DNA from: Sipunculus nudus
Taxonomy: Eukaryota > Annelida > Sipuncula > Golfingiida > Sipunculidae
Direction: 5' to 3'
DNA: 64,000 bases
Assembly: GCA_026874595.1 (NCBI GenBank)
Contig: CM049310.1
Span: 43,031,558-43,095,557 of the forward strand
Below are positions 34,310 through 47,100 of the stretch, in pieces. The position numbers and the translations under genes were made by a program. How positions within the stretch are numbered: the stretch's first letter is position 1; the number at the start of each line of letters is the position of its first letter. The notes beneath the pieces were generated by a model, which was given only the letters and a program-made list of their open reading frames with translations, was not told the DNA's origin and ran no database searches.

Positions 34310-37028
34310 ATGGCGGGCAACGAAGGGACGGCACGTGTAGCCCTGGTAACTGGATCAACGTCAGGTATTGGACTCGCCATAGCGCAAGCGTTGGCGAGAA
34401 AACAATGTCACGTGATAATCTCGGGCTTCGCTTCAGAAAACGTTATCAACGGTATCACCGATGATCTAGTCAAGTAAGTTTTCTTATATAAGTATACATA
34501 TTTCCTACTCTAAAATTAAACATTTTAAACAAGAAGACAGATCATGAATTATATCGGATAACAGTTCCTTATTGTGTGAATGGTCTGCTTTGCTTCCATG
34601 TTTCCCATTTCCCTGCGTATTATATTCGACTTAATTGAAAATGTGCTCTCACAGAATGAAAGGATCAAATTTTAATTTGTTTCATCTACGCTTTGTTTTT
34701 TTTCAGAGTTGGTAACTCATTTACTTTTCGAATTAAATTCATAAATTGAAATTTATCTTTGGTGAAAAATAAATACTTTTACAGAAAATATATGTTTACA
34801 GCGGTTAACATGCAGGGCAGCTAGACTTAATTTATTTGACATGTTATACTGAATACCAGTCTATTACACCATGGATTGTAGTTCATCTTTTCTAGTTCTT
34901 CAATTTATGCATTTCATTAATATCTTTTCAATAGTTTGTTAAAAGGACCATTGCACCAAATGGCAATAAGCAGTGTAAAAACAGAGGAACAACCCATCCT
35001 TCTGTACCTCTAGTTGGAAGCATCAATGGAACATATTCTTATTTTTACTAACTTTGATAGGACAAATTATGGCTGCTGCTTCCAGTCATTGTTTATCACT
35101 TGTCAAAAGATAACAACTTTATTTGTTTCGAAAAACGAGTACATCACAGGTATCATCGATGCCATACATATAAGGGCCCTTAAAGGGTGCCTATCTGACT
35201 ATCTGACAGGGCTGGAGCCGCCAGCTGTCGTCACGTGGCCGCTGATCTCACCAAGACGGAGGATATTCAAAGGATGTGTCAACAAATTGACAAATTACAT
35301 CCGGGTGGCCTCGATATCCTCGTCAACAATGCAGGTCACATAACCGCAGTATCAATAAAACATTACAATCATATATTGCCCAATTATTTAGTTTCATACT
35401 TTAGCTGCATATGCACCTGTTGGGATACACAGAATTAAAATATGATAAAAAAGTGATATATAGTGTTTCTATAGTTTTAACCGTATCAATGCCCTATGCG
35501 TATCCATGCCCAGACAAATGGAAACTCAGCTTCACTTTGTGTACACTACCTATATAACTTGTGATCCAAACCTGATAAAAATATATCTTGTTCCTTTAAG
35601 TTTCCCTGCAGTTAACCTTTCATAATCCTGTCGTACGTTCGTTTACTTCCATGATCAGATTTTATAATCCCAGTTTGTCTGATCATTCTGTCTCGCCCCC
35701 CATTCAAGGTAACATGACCCGGCAAAAGACCGATGGCTACTGTCACGTGACCTTGCAAACGAGACTTGCTCATTATCATGTGACCCAAAGAGACCAACCA
35801 TCGACTTTAAATACTGTACTTTCCCTCATCCAACGTTTCGTTTAGGTGATTGTAGCACCCTATAATGTTTAAAATGCTTATTTATCATGTGTGTTAATTA
35901 CCATGATTTATCATGTGTGTTAATTTGGCTATCTTGTAGGTTTTAACTATGTGCACCACGTAGACGGGTATCCACTAGAGAAGTGGGACGCCATGATTGG
36001 TGTCATGCTCACCGCGCCATTCCAGTTGATCCGACATTCACTTCCAGCCATGAAGAAGAAAAGTATGACATATTTACACGCCAAAAAAACTGAACAAAGT
36101 ATTTAAAGATATAATTCTAAGACAGAGGATAATCTTATTCTTATCACCACTTTGACAAGGGCATCCACCTGTGGACCCTTTCTCAAAGAACTATTGGGAT
36201 ATCAAATTTATCCATCTTAAATAACGAAAATGATAAAATGGAGAGATTTGTTGACAAAAGCACAGCTAGTAAGTTGAATAAATGACATTTCACAGGAGAC
36301 AATTCAACGTTACGTGATTTTAATAACATTTATGATATTTAAGGTGAAATAAATAAAATAAGTAAACTAACAACCTAATTCATATGAATTACCGCTGTTA
36401 TTCTTATATACAGGATTTGGAAGGATTGTTAACATATCATCTCAGATGGGTCACGTGTCAGCCCCAGGGAAGGCCGTTTACTCCGCGGCTAAAAGTGGAA
36501 TCATAGGACTCACCAGGGTGCGCCACCTACTGTATTACCTTTACGTTTTTATTTATGCACTGAAAATATACTTATTTCTACCGAGGTACACCACATTTGT
36601 GATGCCTAAAATTTATAAAGATATATTTTCATATATATTTTCATGAGGTTTAGAGTTCGTTGGTCTCCAACTGTTCAAACCATCTCCGGTACAAACAAAT
36701 CTTTGCTTGCTACATTCCACATATTGTTCCTAAATATATCCCATGTTCATGAAAACTAAGTAAAGAACTGGAGATTATTTTGTAAAAACAACAGTACGAA
36801 AAAATGAAACTTTATTCAAACATATTAAATATTCCCTTAATACTTTACTGACAGGGCGTGGGGATTGAAGTGGCTGAGCATGGAATAACCTGCAACGCCA
36901 TCTGTCCGGCATTTGTCAAAACAGAACGTGTGTATATCTGTTTCATTCAGAAAATTAATATATAATATTTCTATATTCAAGCTTTATCTAAATATTACTT
37001 AATAAAAAAACACAAACTATCGATAATT

Positions 37029-37093
<65 letters not shown>

Positions 37094-38605
37094 TTACGCC
37101 TGTTGTTTTTTATACATTTCAGTGACCCAAATACAGTGCAACAAAATGAGTGCAGAGCAAAACATTCCGCTCGAGGAAGCAGAGGTGTTTTAAATATTCA
37201 TTGAGAAACATAGATTATTTTATATTAACAGGACACGTTTGAGTTTACTTTTTTCTCATGCATGACAAATTTTCAGCACCAGCAGAAAAAAATGCTTCCT
37301 GTACCCTTCACGAGTTGCTGACCTAAAAACATGAATGAACGAAATAAAAACGTTTCATTGGCCCATGCAGTTTATAAGGGTCATAACAGCATACATTAAA
37401 GGTTTTCATACAGTACGTGCATGATAAGTAAGACGAACGCTTAGTCCGTTTCCGTACAGTTTATATTTCATAGTTACGCATGCGCAGCCCGTACCCCTGG
37501 TCGATTGCTCTCCTTAATTATGCCATTTTTTGGCGATTAATTCCACCCTATAATAATTGTACTTTTTATAGTAAATATAATTTGATACATCATAGACAAT
37601 TACTTAAAATATAATAGATCCTTATTTCCAAACTGCTCTTCTCGGTATTCGTATACGACAACGAAGAGTTCGATTCTTCGGTGTCCTTTAAAATTGTGGA
37701 AACAACATTTGACCAGGTACCAATATGCTTGCCCCCGAAAAATGTTTTCATGCGAAATTACATTAATACCAAAAATTAACCAAGTTCACATTATAGCAAG
37801 ATCGAATCCCATTGACCTGGCACGTATTGCGCACCACAGAATACCCGGGACCCGAGGATACGATAGTGAATAACGCTACCAGTCTCAGTTACATGTAGTC
37901 TGATATAAATCATGACCGTTTGTATGTAAAACCTGAACCCGAAAAATCATAAATTCTTACTCGTTTAGTATTTTTATTCCCATTTAGTAGGCAGTGCCGG
38001 CAATAGACCTCTGACCGATACACCCCTGCCCTTTTGATATTTTTCTTCGGGATACTGCAGCATTATCTTTGTTTTGCAGGCCATATTTGTAGGCGGAACT
38101 CCTATGAAGAAGTGGGTCTTGCCGGAACAGGTAATGGTTCATTTATTAAACATAGAGTTAATAATAAAGAGACACAAATATTAACATTATGGTGTCCTTA
38201 AGGTTAACCTGAAATGAGGGAAATACAGGCGTTACATAAGATAAAAGTAAAAAAATTTGTAAATCTTATCGTTTGTTCCCAGTTCCATTCTACGCACGAA
38301 GAATACTTATCAAAGTCAACACAGAATATGAATCTGATAAAGCTTAGAAAACAGAAGTCATTAAATCAGCTGGTCGGTTACATTCTGTAGACCGTGTGCG
38401 ATGTCTTAATGCTCGTTGTCTTTATATTCGTTGTCTTTATGCATTTATCTTTTTCTGGTTAGTTTATGAGTTTTCAGTCTCCGCCAATAGGTGTCGCTCT
38501 TTGTTGCAGGTAGCGGAGCTGGTTGAGTTCCTTTGTTTCTCAGGGTCGTCAGATTCAATGACCGGAGCCTCCTATTTATTGGACACGGGATATACTGCGC
38601 AGTAA
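34310..38605 (+). CDS. Short-chain dehydrogenase, D-3-hydroxybutyrate dehydrogenase-like, 265 aa
   Basis: Exons: 34310-34473, 35210-35334, 35940-36062, 36414-36517, 36855-36927, 37123-37184, 38080-38130, 38510-38605; all introns are GT-AG and the frame stays open to TAA. The start ATG follows AAAGG and gives the usual SDR N-terminus. Seen: cofactor loop TGSTSGIG (residues 14-21), NNAG (94-97), catalytic Ser147, Tyr160 and Lys164 (SS...YSAAK), CNAICPAFVKTE, and the end SDSMTGASYLLDTGYTAQ. These resemble bacterial D-3-hydroxybutyrate dehydrogenase, which interconverts 3-hydroxybutyrate and acetoacetate with NAD(H). No targeting peptide or membrane segment is visible, so a soluble enzyme is likely. 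The position usually Asn in the SDR tetrad appears to be Met119 (GVMLTAPF). Family is certain; the exact substrate is inferred. Confidence 0.92.
37032..37092. repeat. (TA)n microsatellite in SDR intron 5
   Basis: About 30 TA units, ending some 30 bp before the acceptor of exon 6. Confidence 0.95.
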
Positions 38606-38746
38606 ATTAACAACAGTCCAGTTTTGTTGTCTGTTGACCGTATGTTCGATGGATTTAATGTGTCGCGTCTTCAGACGATTTAACATTGCTCAGAGAGCTT
38701 AAGTCTCGGCCAGTCTCAGATTTTAATCCATAAGTTCTCAAAATTC

Positions 38747-38752
38747 AATAAA
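38747..38752 (+). promoter_or_regulatory. Polyadenylation signal of the SDR gene
   Basis: Canonical AATAAA 142 bp after the stop codon, the first one downstream. It gives a 3' UTR of about 160 bp. Confidence 0.65.
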
Positions 38753-39212
38753 CTATTAATTTTTCAATACAAAGTATGTCTGACATTACGTAACTACTAC
38801 GCGAGATGCCAGCGCTTTTTTGCAATATTTGATAAGAGACCGGTGATTTACGATATTTAGACCCATAACCACAAAAAATAAAATTATTTCTCTTCTCAAC
38901 TCCATTTTCCTGCAGATAATTCTTTCAAAATACATGGCAAAGTGTCATACACAAAAAATACAGACAAGCAGAAGAGACATACAAGCCATGGTCAATACGT
39001 GGCCTCGATATGATAAGGATCTCAACTGGTACAACATAATTCGATTAACGTTTAATTTTCAACAGGGTATTTACATGTGTATTATAACTTGAAATCAAAC
39101 ATGTTTACACATAGATGTCGCCAAGGTATAAACACATCACAGAATCTCTTTCCTGTATTAAAAAGTCCTGTGATCAAAGTTGTTTATGATCTCCATCAGA
39201 TGCGTCAATACA

Positions 39213-39343
39213 AGGGGGGTGGGGGTGGGAGAGTAAATATCCCCCCCCCCCCCCTCCACCTTTAGCAAGGGGGGGGGGGAGGGATGGGGTCAATGTAATT
39301 TTGAAATGCGTCGCACAGACAATATATATATATATATATATAT
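39213..39343. repeat. Dispersed element with poly-G/C runs ending in (TA)n
   Basis: GGGGGGTGGGGGTGGGAG, then a 14-base C run, AGCAAGG with a G run, GTCAATGTAAT, GAAATG.GT..CACAGACAAT and a TA repeat. The same order (C run, AGCAAGGGGGATGG, GTCAATGTAAT, GTGAAATGTGTTACACAGAC, TA repeat) occurs at about 42,573-42,873 in intron 1 of the next gene, so this is a copy of an interspersed element whose tail is a TA microsatellite. Confidence 0.6.
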
Positions 39344-41014
39344 GTTTATACAGAAGATGTCCTTACTTTGACTACCCTCCCACGCCTCTGAGTCGCCCCC
39401 CCCCCCCCACCCCACCCCCAACCCACCCTTGGAGATAAATTAAGGCCGTTGATTCCTATGCACCATGCATGCGGTTAAGTCAACTTTTAGCATGTTTCTT
39501 TACTTGTGCATGGAACTTCGAGACTCGCAGAGCAGATCAAAAATAGTGTGATAGGTTACTGAATGTGTTTCAACGTGGCTGGTCTGTGCATATAAAGTAT
39601 TATTTAGCTTGTGTGGTATGCTCTGAGGGAAGATTAGAAAGGCTGCCAGAATGCATTGTCATGACAAGTGAAGAAGGATCGAGACTGACATCGTCGGTGT
39701 TTTGGCCTGTAAACGCACACATTTTAATCAAAATACACTTTAAAAATGATTTATTTTGCTTTTCCTTCGAAGATTATCTGTTGTTCCTGTATCTGCAGTT
39801 TCTGTAGATTATAATTTTTGTAAAAGAAACCGAAAATGAAGCCAACCAGACCCGTTCTTCCACTAAAATTTATGTCACCCAGTCCAAAGCCTAATAAGGG
39901 GAACTTAATAACTTATCGGACAGGGTCCTTTGGTTCACGTTTAAATTTGTTTTGAATGGACTGTGCAGCCTATGATAATGTATGTGAAAGTATATCTGTG
40001 TTCTGGCATACTGCACGTGAATTGAGTATTTGTTACCTAGGTAGACTGGTACATATGGCATACTTAAATTTCCCACGAGTATAAAGGCTTCGTTTAGATT
40101 TTGCGATAGTTTAATGACGTCAGAAAACACATTTATATTACTAACATTACATGATATGCATAAATTTAAATATATGCATGCATTATTCAGTTTCTTTTTC
40201 TTAGACCAGTCGATCCGTCCGAATATAGGTAGGAATATATTAACCAAGCTCCTGAAAGTTCATATATTAATGCATCGAAACAGGAGAAATTTGTGCAGAT
40301 CTTTATTTCCATTCAATATTATTCAATATTAAGTAATATTAATCATTCTGCCACTTAAATATTTCATAATTATTCACTGCACAGTCGGCCTCTGGAGGTT
40401 CAGCAGCGCTCTGTGGGTTTCGGGACCTTCGTTCACTGCTTGTCCGCCAGAAACCAGCTTGTGATATCATACAAAATTATTAAATACGGCGTCACATGTC
40501 ACGCAAAGTGCTATATGGCAAACAAATATTTTATATAATAATCTATAGATTATCTTAGAATAAAAACTATTGTTTGGCAAACCAACATTGGTTGGCCTCG
40601 GTTCGTTTCATGCTCTTGATTTTGCATATTCTAAGGGTAGTACATATTTGAGACTCCTTTTATGCGTGGAATTTCGAATTATTTTGTTCGTGGTCCAACT
40701 GTATAAATTTACACCAAACTCCGATGGCCAAGCTCTCATGGATGATATACAGAAAATGTCAACAGAGCCACGTGAACTGATAATTTTCTGAGTTTAATGA
40801 CGGTCAAGGTCGCCGGCTATTGATGTACCTGTAATCGCCATTGTCTTCTGGAGCGCCTCCGATAGCGCTGTCTTATCTCTGTGTTATCGTCCAGGACAAT
40901 TTAGCCTGATAGGAGACGGGATCGCGCGGGGCCAAAGTGTGACCTGAACTTTTGTGGACAATACTCCGTGGGCAGTGACATAAGTAAACATTGGTCACTA
41001 TCGTACATGAGTTG

Positions 41015-41022
41015 TATATATC
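41015..41022 (+). promoter_or_regulatory. Possible TATA box of the NRF-6-like gene
   Basis: TGTATATATC in GAGTTGTATATATCTAAG, about 125 bp before the start codon, with TCAGT initiator-like strings 20-45 bp downstream. In such AT-rich DNA this may be chance. Confidence 0.25.
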
Positions 41023-41142
41023 TAAGTCGACTCATGGTCAGTCTGACCTCTGTTCAGTTAGTGTGAAAAACAGATTTTCGTTTTTATCATCTAGATTGAA
41101 GATGCACTTGCTATATATTAATTTTATGTATAATTCAAGAAA

Positions 41143-42805
41143 ATGAAATTATTCCGAGTTCCGTTTGGTGGCATCTTACTTGCCCTCTTCGTCACCGCTG
41201 GGAGCTCACAGAAACAAGTCCAGCTCTACCGTGACGGATATACTGACGGTGGCCGTTCAACCATGACAAGATTGACGTCACGATGCGCCAGTGACATAAG
41301 GATTTACCAAAGAGATTTGTCCAACGATGAGTGGTGGGCACTAAACAGTATGTGAAACAATTATTATAACAAAAATAATAATTGACAAAAAAAATACATA
41401 TATTTAGTAAGAAATTTTAACTGGATAATATCTGATGAAAGATTGGTCTTGATACTAAGAAAAAGGTTCACTTCGGAACTGATTCGCTTAGGGAAGTGGT
41501 TGCAAGATACGTCTATTTGTACGTCTGTCTTGTAAGAATGAGTGGCCGCTGGCTCTCGGTGTGATATTTCCGCACCAGAGAGCAGCCGTTCCATAGGGTT
41601 CATTATATCATGATGTTGATCCAAATATTTAACTTAAAAATCACATACTTCATGAAACGATCCAGTTCCTTCCGGCTTCTATTAAAGGAATGGTGAACGT
41701 GCATGAATGTAGCTACTAGTACTTAATGCCAGCCATTCACCTAACCTTTCTGTATACAGTAGAACCTCCGAATAACGGACACTGACGGGACCGGCCATTT
41801 TACCCGAAATGTAGTGATGCCCTTAGTAGGAAGGTTACAGATTTCATGACCTACTTTCAAGAGACTGTCCAAAAGTGGCCGTAAATAGGAGGTGCCCTTA
41901 GTACAGAGGTACCCATAAGGTGAGGTTCCCCTGTATATGGTTTCTGGCTTACAATGCGTACATATAAATGAACTGTAGGTGATTCCTGTTAAGAAAGTAT
42001 CTTATAATAATCCTGTAGAGTTATGAGCTTGCCTATCTACAAGCTGTTACTTGACATGGTACTGGTGTTTAAAAAAAAGAGAAAAAACATGTAACCTAAG
42101 GTGGTCGGTTGCATATGTGTAGAAGTTGAAAGGTCACTTGTCGCACAACGACCTTTGCCAAACTCTGGTTCGTCTGACCTGCCGCCAGATGTCCTTGTTG
42201 AAGGTGTTAGGGTTATTTTTGTGGAAACAGCGTGTGTGTGATGGGATCGAGTTTTCTGGCCTATATTTATAAAAGGTTCAAGGGATTATCTTTAGTTAGT
42301 TAATGTCAGATATCAGAATAGGCCCCAGTAATTAGAGCTGAAACTGTTTAATGAACTGGAATTATTTTAGGATTATGTTATATAAATTTATGTTCAAAGT
42401 TTGATTAGCTAAAACTTTATGCCTTGGCATAGATGTAGTGGCAAACCCAAGAATACGACTGACTGTACTGTATTGTGTGGGCATGTCACCGTGATTTTAC
42501 AGGATGTCAATGGTAATGGTGACATTTTTCGTAGACAAGGCTAGGAAATAGGGTCGCCAATACAGGGAGCGATTGGCCGGGGGTATATATCCCCCCACTG
42601 TTAAGCAAGGGGGATGGTCAATGTAATCATCCCCCTGATATTCAGAGAATAATTTTTATATATTGGAAAAGAAATATATTAATAATTAAAATTATAGACC
42701 TTGGTTCTATTTCTGTGTCAACTTTGAAATATTATATATCTAAATCTTATTTTCTAAATCCTTGTACTTGATTGAAATATATGTGAAATGTGTTACACAG
42801 ACAAT

Positions 42806-42875
<70 letters not shown>

Positions 42876-42942
42876 TCTATAGGTTACCTGCAATAAACAT
42901 CTACTAGAGTGCTCTATGGTATAACACCAGAGCTTTATAATG

Positions 42943-42991
<49 letters not shown>

Positions 42992-44084
42992 GACAGTTAT
43001 ACATATATGTATATATATCATGAGAATATATATAATAATAAATAGTAATATAATTATAATGAATATACAATAACATACACATGAATAGTAGGAATACTGA
43101 TAAATTGAAAGTAAGTCAAGAGGGGCTAAATTTTGAATCAAGATACCGTTTATTTCACATCTCTGATACGTTCAGTGGCGGACGCTTGGGGGCGGCAAGG
43201 CAGTGGAGTGATTTCGGGAAACACCAAGTGGTTAGGAGCATACCGTCAGTGTACCAGGGTCAGCGGTGCAGATGCGATCAGTCCTGACGCAAAGCACATC
43301 AGGGGGCGCCACTGTGTCGCTCAATGGCACACCAACCTGTTGGTATGGAAGTTATACGACCTGAAATAATCTTTGCTGAATTTTGAATGCTTAAACTGCT
43401 GAGCATGTTAATATAATATATAATCAAGGCAATTTTATAATCATATCGAAGTGTAATGATAAAATACTGTGGTTACGACGGGAATGCCTCAAAATTATGT
43501 TATTCATAATTTACGCGCTTGTACCCTAATTGTTAATCAGCGTCCTATTTCTTTTTGCTTAAAATTATTTTCTTTCCTAGTTTTACTCTTCTTTTAGCAA
43601 GCATTTTACTATTCACCATTGTATGATGTTAAATGCTACTTGTCTGTATTTTTACAATTATATACAACCCACTATCTCTCTAGTTAACATTCCAGTAAAT
43701 GAATAGATAGATGTGGTGGTGGTGATAAGCTGCCATAATATCTAATATATAACTTTACCAATCATGAGACGCAAAAAGATAAGTTATTTCTCTTCGTTCC
43801 GAGCCCATAATGAATACATATAAACAAAAAAAAAACCGGAGGAATAATTCATGTTACAGCACTGTTAATTGCTGTTTCAGGGTGAGCAAGCTGTAGGAGC
43901 ATGTGTTCCAGAATCCTGTCAGACAGGAGATGCCAAACATCTGTTTCTGAATGGTAAGGCAATTTTTTTTTCAGAAAAATTTGCATGAATACACCAGTGA
44001 ATGGTCCTCAGTTACATAATATTTGATGCAATTTTGCCGTACTTAAGTTTTACGTATAATCAAATATAAAATAGATACATGTAA

Positions 44085-44150
<66 letters not shown>

Positions 44151-47100
44151 ATATATATATAAATAAACTAAATCGTCTGACCTGGGTTTGAATTTATATT
44201 TCGGTGATGACAGGTACACCATGGACAGATGCGGTATCTCAAGACAGTGGAGAATACTACATATTAACCTGACATTAATAATGAATTGTATGTTTAAATT
44301 GCTGCAGCTTGTCCTCCTGTGTTTAACCTCAACCGCCCTCTTAACAGGGAATTGTTACCCCACTTCCATTAAAATGACATTCCCCAAGTGTATGCAAATC
44401 ATGGAATAAAATACACAGCTATAATTACCGCTAGTTGTCCCAATTTAAGTTTAACAACGATCTCTCCCCTGCAGACAGCTATACTGACGTCACCGTCCCG
44501 TCCACGGCCGAGGTGTGGTGTATCACTCCCCAGGACATGACCAAGGACGCCGCCGCCATTGTTGGGTTGTGAGTTATTTTTTTTATTTGAACATATGATA
44601 CAAATACAATAACAAAGAGTACACATGTTTTTACATCATCATACAATGTACATAAAAACATAAACATGCAAACAAGTATACATTCACACTAAGGTTGATA
44701 CACACTTATTTTATTTTGTGTTTGCTTTAAGATATTATTTCAGCAATGGTTTTCTTTAAAATATTTATTTTTAAATTGTTTCCATTTCTGGTCATGTATT
44801 ACTATTTTACCTTTTGCTCTAGCTATATTTTCTTCTATTTTATATATCTGTAATACGTAGTTTGTATACATACAGAACGTGGGAATTTTTTCTTTACATT
44901 TACATGTATATACGAAATGTTTAAAGAGTAGTATTAAAAAAATATCTAGAAGGGTGTTGTTTGTATTGTTCATAATTAGAAAGGTTTTTGTGAAATTGCT
45001 CATGTATATATATGAGCCTATGTCTCTCAACCATTTTTTAAATCGGATATTAGGTTGTATGTTATTTCACAGTGATAAAATATATGAGAATATGTCTCTC
45101 TATCTTTTTTTGCAAAATGTGCACATTTCTGTGTCACTCTTTTTCAATTTATAGAGGAAGGGATTCAAAGGTAGAATCCTATGTAGTAGTTTAAACTGAA
45201 AGGTTCTTAGCTTCTCAGAAATGGTAATACTGGTTATATTTTTGAAGGCTTTAAGTATGATTTCGTTGTTTTGTAATTCTAACTCTCTGGTCCACTTTTC
45301 CATTGGTTTGACTGGCAAAATATAGAGGTTATTTATTAAATCGCTGTAGATGAAACGTGAAGTATTTTTCATTCTTAAAAATTTTTCAACCCTATGTTCT
45401 TGCAGTTGGACCCTTGGGTTATTCTTTATATCTTTTTTTCCAAGTTCCTGGGACTGCATGCAGCAATCCTGTGTATTGCATAAAGTTAATAATGACTTTG
45501 TACCTGCTTATTAATTCTTCAAAGGTCAGAAATGTTACATTGTTTCCCACATTTTTAGTAATGTCTGCAATTGTTTTGATCCCTGCCTTATATAATTTAT
45601 GATAAAATATTACTGTATTATTTATTTTTATGTGAGAGTTAAACCACAAAGTTTGTGAGTGAATTTTATTTGTAGAAACCATCTTAGTGTAATTGTAATT
45701 GCACCAGTGTTGGAGTACTTCTTTCCAGAATGGATCACAAGAGACACTCAAATCTTTTAAGTCGTTCACTCTTAAGTTACATTTAAATATATAGGTACCT
45801 AGAATTTTTAATTGTACATTAATAATCTGTCTCCAACCATTTTCGGTGGAGCCACTAAGAAAACGTTTAACCCATGAAATTTTTAAAGATTGTAACTTAG
45901 CTTGGAGATTAATCATATTTAACCCTCCTTTATCTCTCGGTGCTATTAAAGTGTTTCCCTTAACCTTGTCTGGTTGGTTATTCCATATAAATTTAAATAT
46001 TAATCTTTTCACTTCTTTAATATAAGTTTGTGATGGCTTAGGAAGTACAAGGAATAAATATATGAGTTGTGAAATAACACATGTTTTCACAATGGTTATC
46101 CTTCCAGACAAGGACATAATTCTGTGTCTCCAGATATTTATAATAGTTTTATTTTACTAAGGATTTCTTTATAGTTAATTTCTATCATTTTTTTTCCATT
46201 CCGGATGAATTGAGATTCCTAAAATTTTAACTGGATTAGTACACCAACACAGACCTAAGTCTTTTAATTGTGCCTGATTATAAAAATAGTTTGTTATCGG
46301 CATTATTGTGTTTTTTTCTGTGTTAACTTTAAGACCTGATATTTTTTTAAACCTTTTAAATACATCCAAGACTTCTTGATTGACATTGGTCCTCCTGTAA
46401 GAGTTAAAACAGTGTCATCTGCATACTGAATAATTTGTGTTCCTTCTGATCAACTATTACTCCTTTTATTTTACAGTTATTCCTTATTTCATTTGCTAGT
46501 ATTTCTGCTGCCAATATGAATAAGTATGGTGATAGGGGGCATCCCTGTCTAACACCTCTTGGCCCAAACCCTGTTCAGAACACAGCTAAAAATATTATGA
46601 TATAATATCTTAATCCAATTTCGAAGGATTGGTCCAAAATTAAATGCTTGAAGAACATCTTGAATATAAGGCCATTCTAACTGATCAAATGCTTTTTCAA
46701 AATCAACTGATTACAGATAACCTCCTATATTTTTATTTTTTAAATGAGAAATAATGCTTATAATTTTTATTATATTTTCTCCAATATATCGATTTTTCAT
46801 GAAACCAGTTTGAACTGAATATATTATTGAAGGTAAAACTAATTTAAGTTTATTGGCTAAATTTTTTGCTAATATTTTATAATCGGTATTAAGAAGGGAA
46901 AGGGGACGCCAGTTTTTCAAAAGTAGTTGGTCCTTACCTCTCTTAGGGATGAGACATATTATCCCTTGACGCATAGTGAGTGGAAGGCAGCCTTTATTAT
47001 ATGAGTGACTTATAGCATTTATAAAATATTCTTTTAAATCAGACCAAAACGTTTTATAAAATTCTACTGGGAACGCATCTGGGCCTGGAGTCTTATTAAG

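Larger units (their letters stand above)
38770..41142. other. Region between the two genes
   Basis: Holds a G/C-run and TA-repeat element at 39,213-39,343, further C runs at about 39,399, and no convincing coding frame. Frames such as 39,891-40,247 (minus) lack motifs. The part from about 40,800 probably includes the promoter of the following gene. Confidence 0.45.

Noticed and set aside
42747-43141. Long Tyr/Ile-rich minus-strand frames
   Set aside because: Translation of (TA)n microsatellites.
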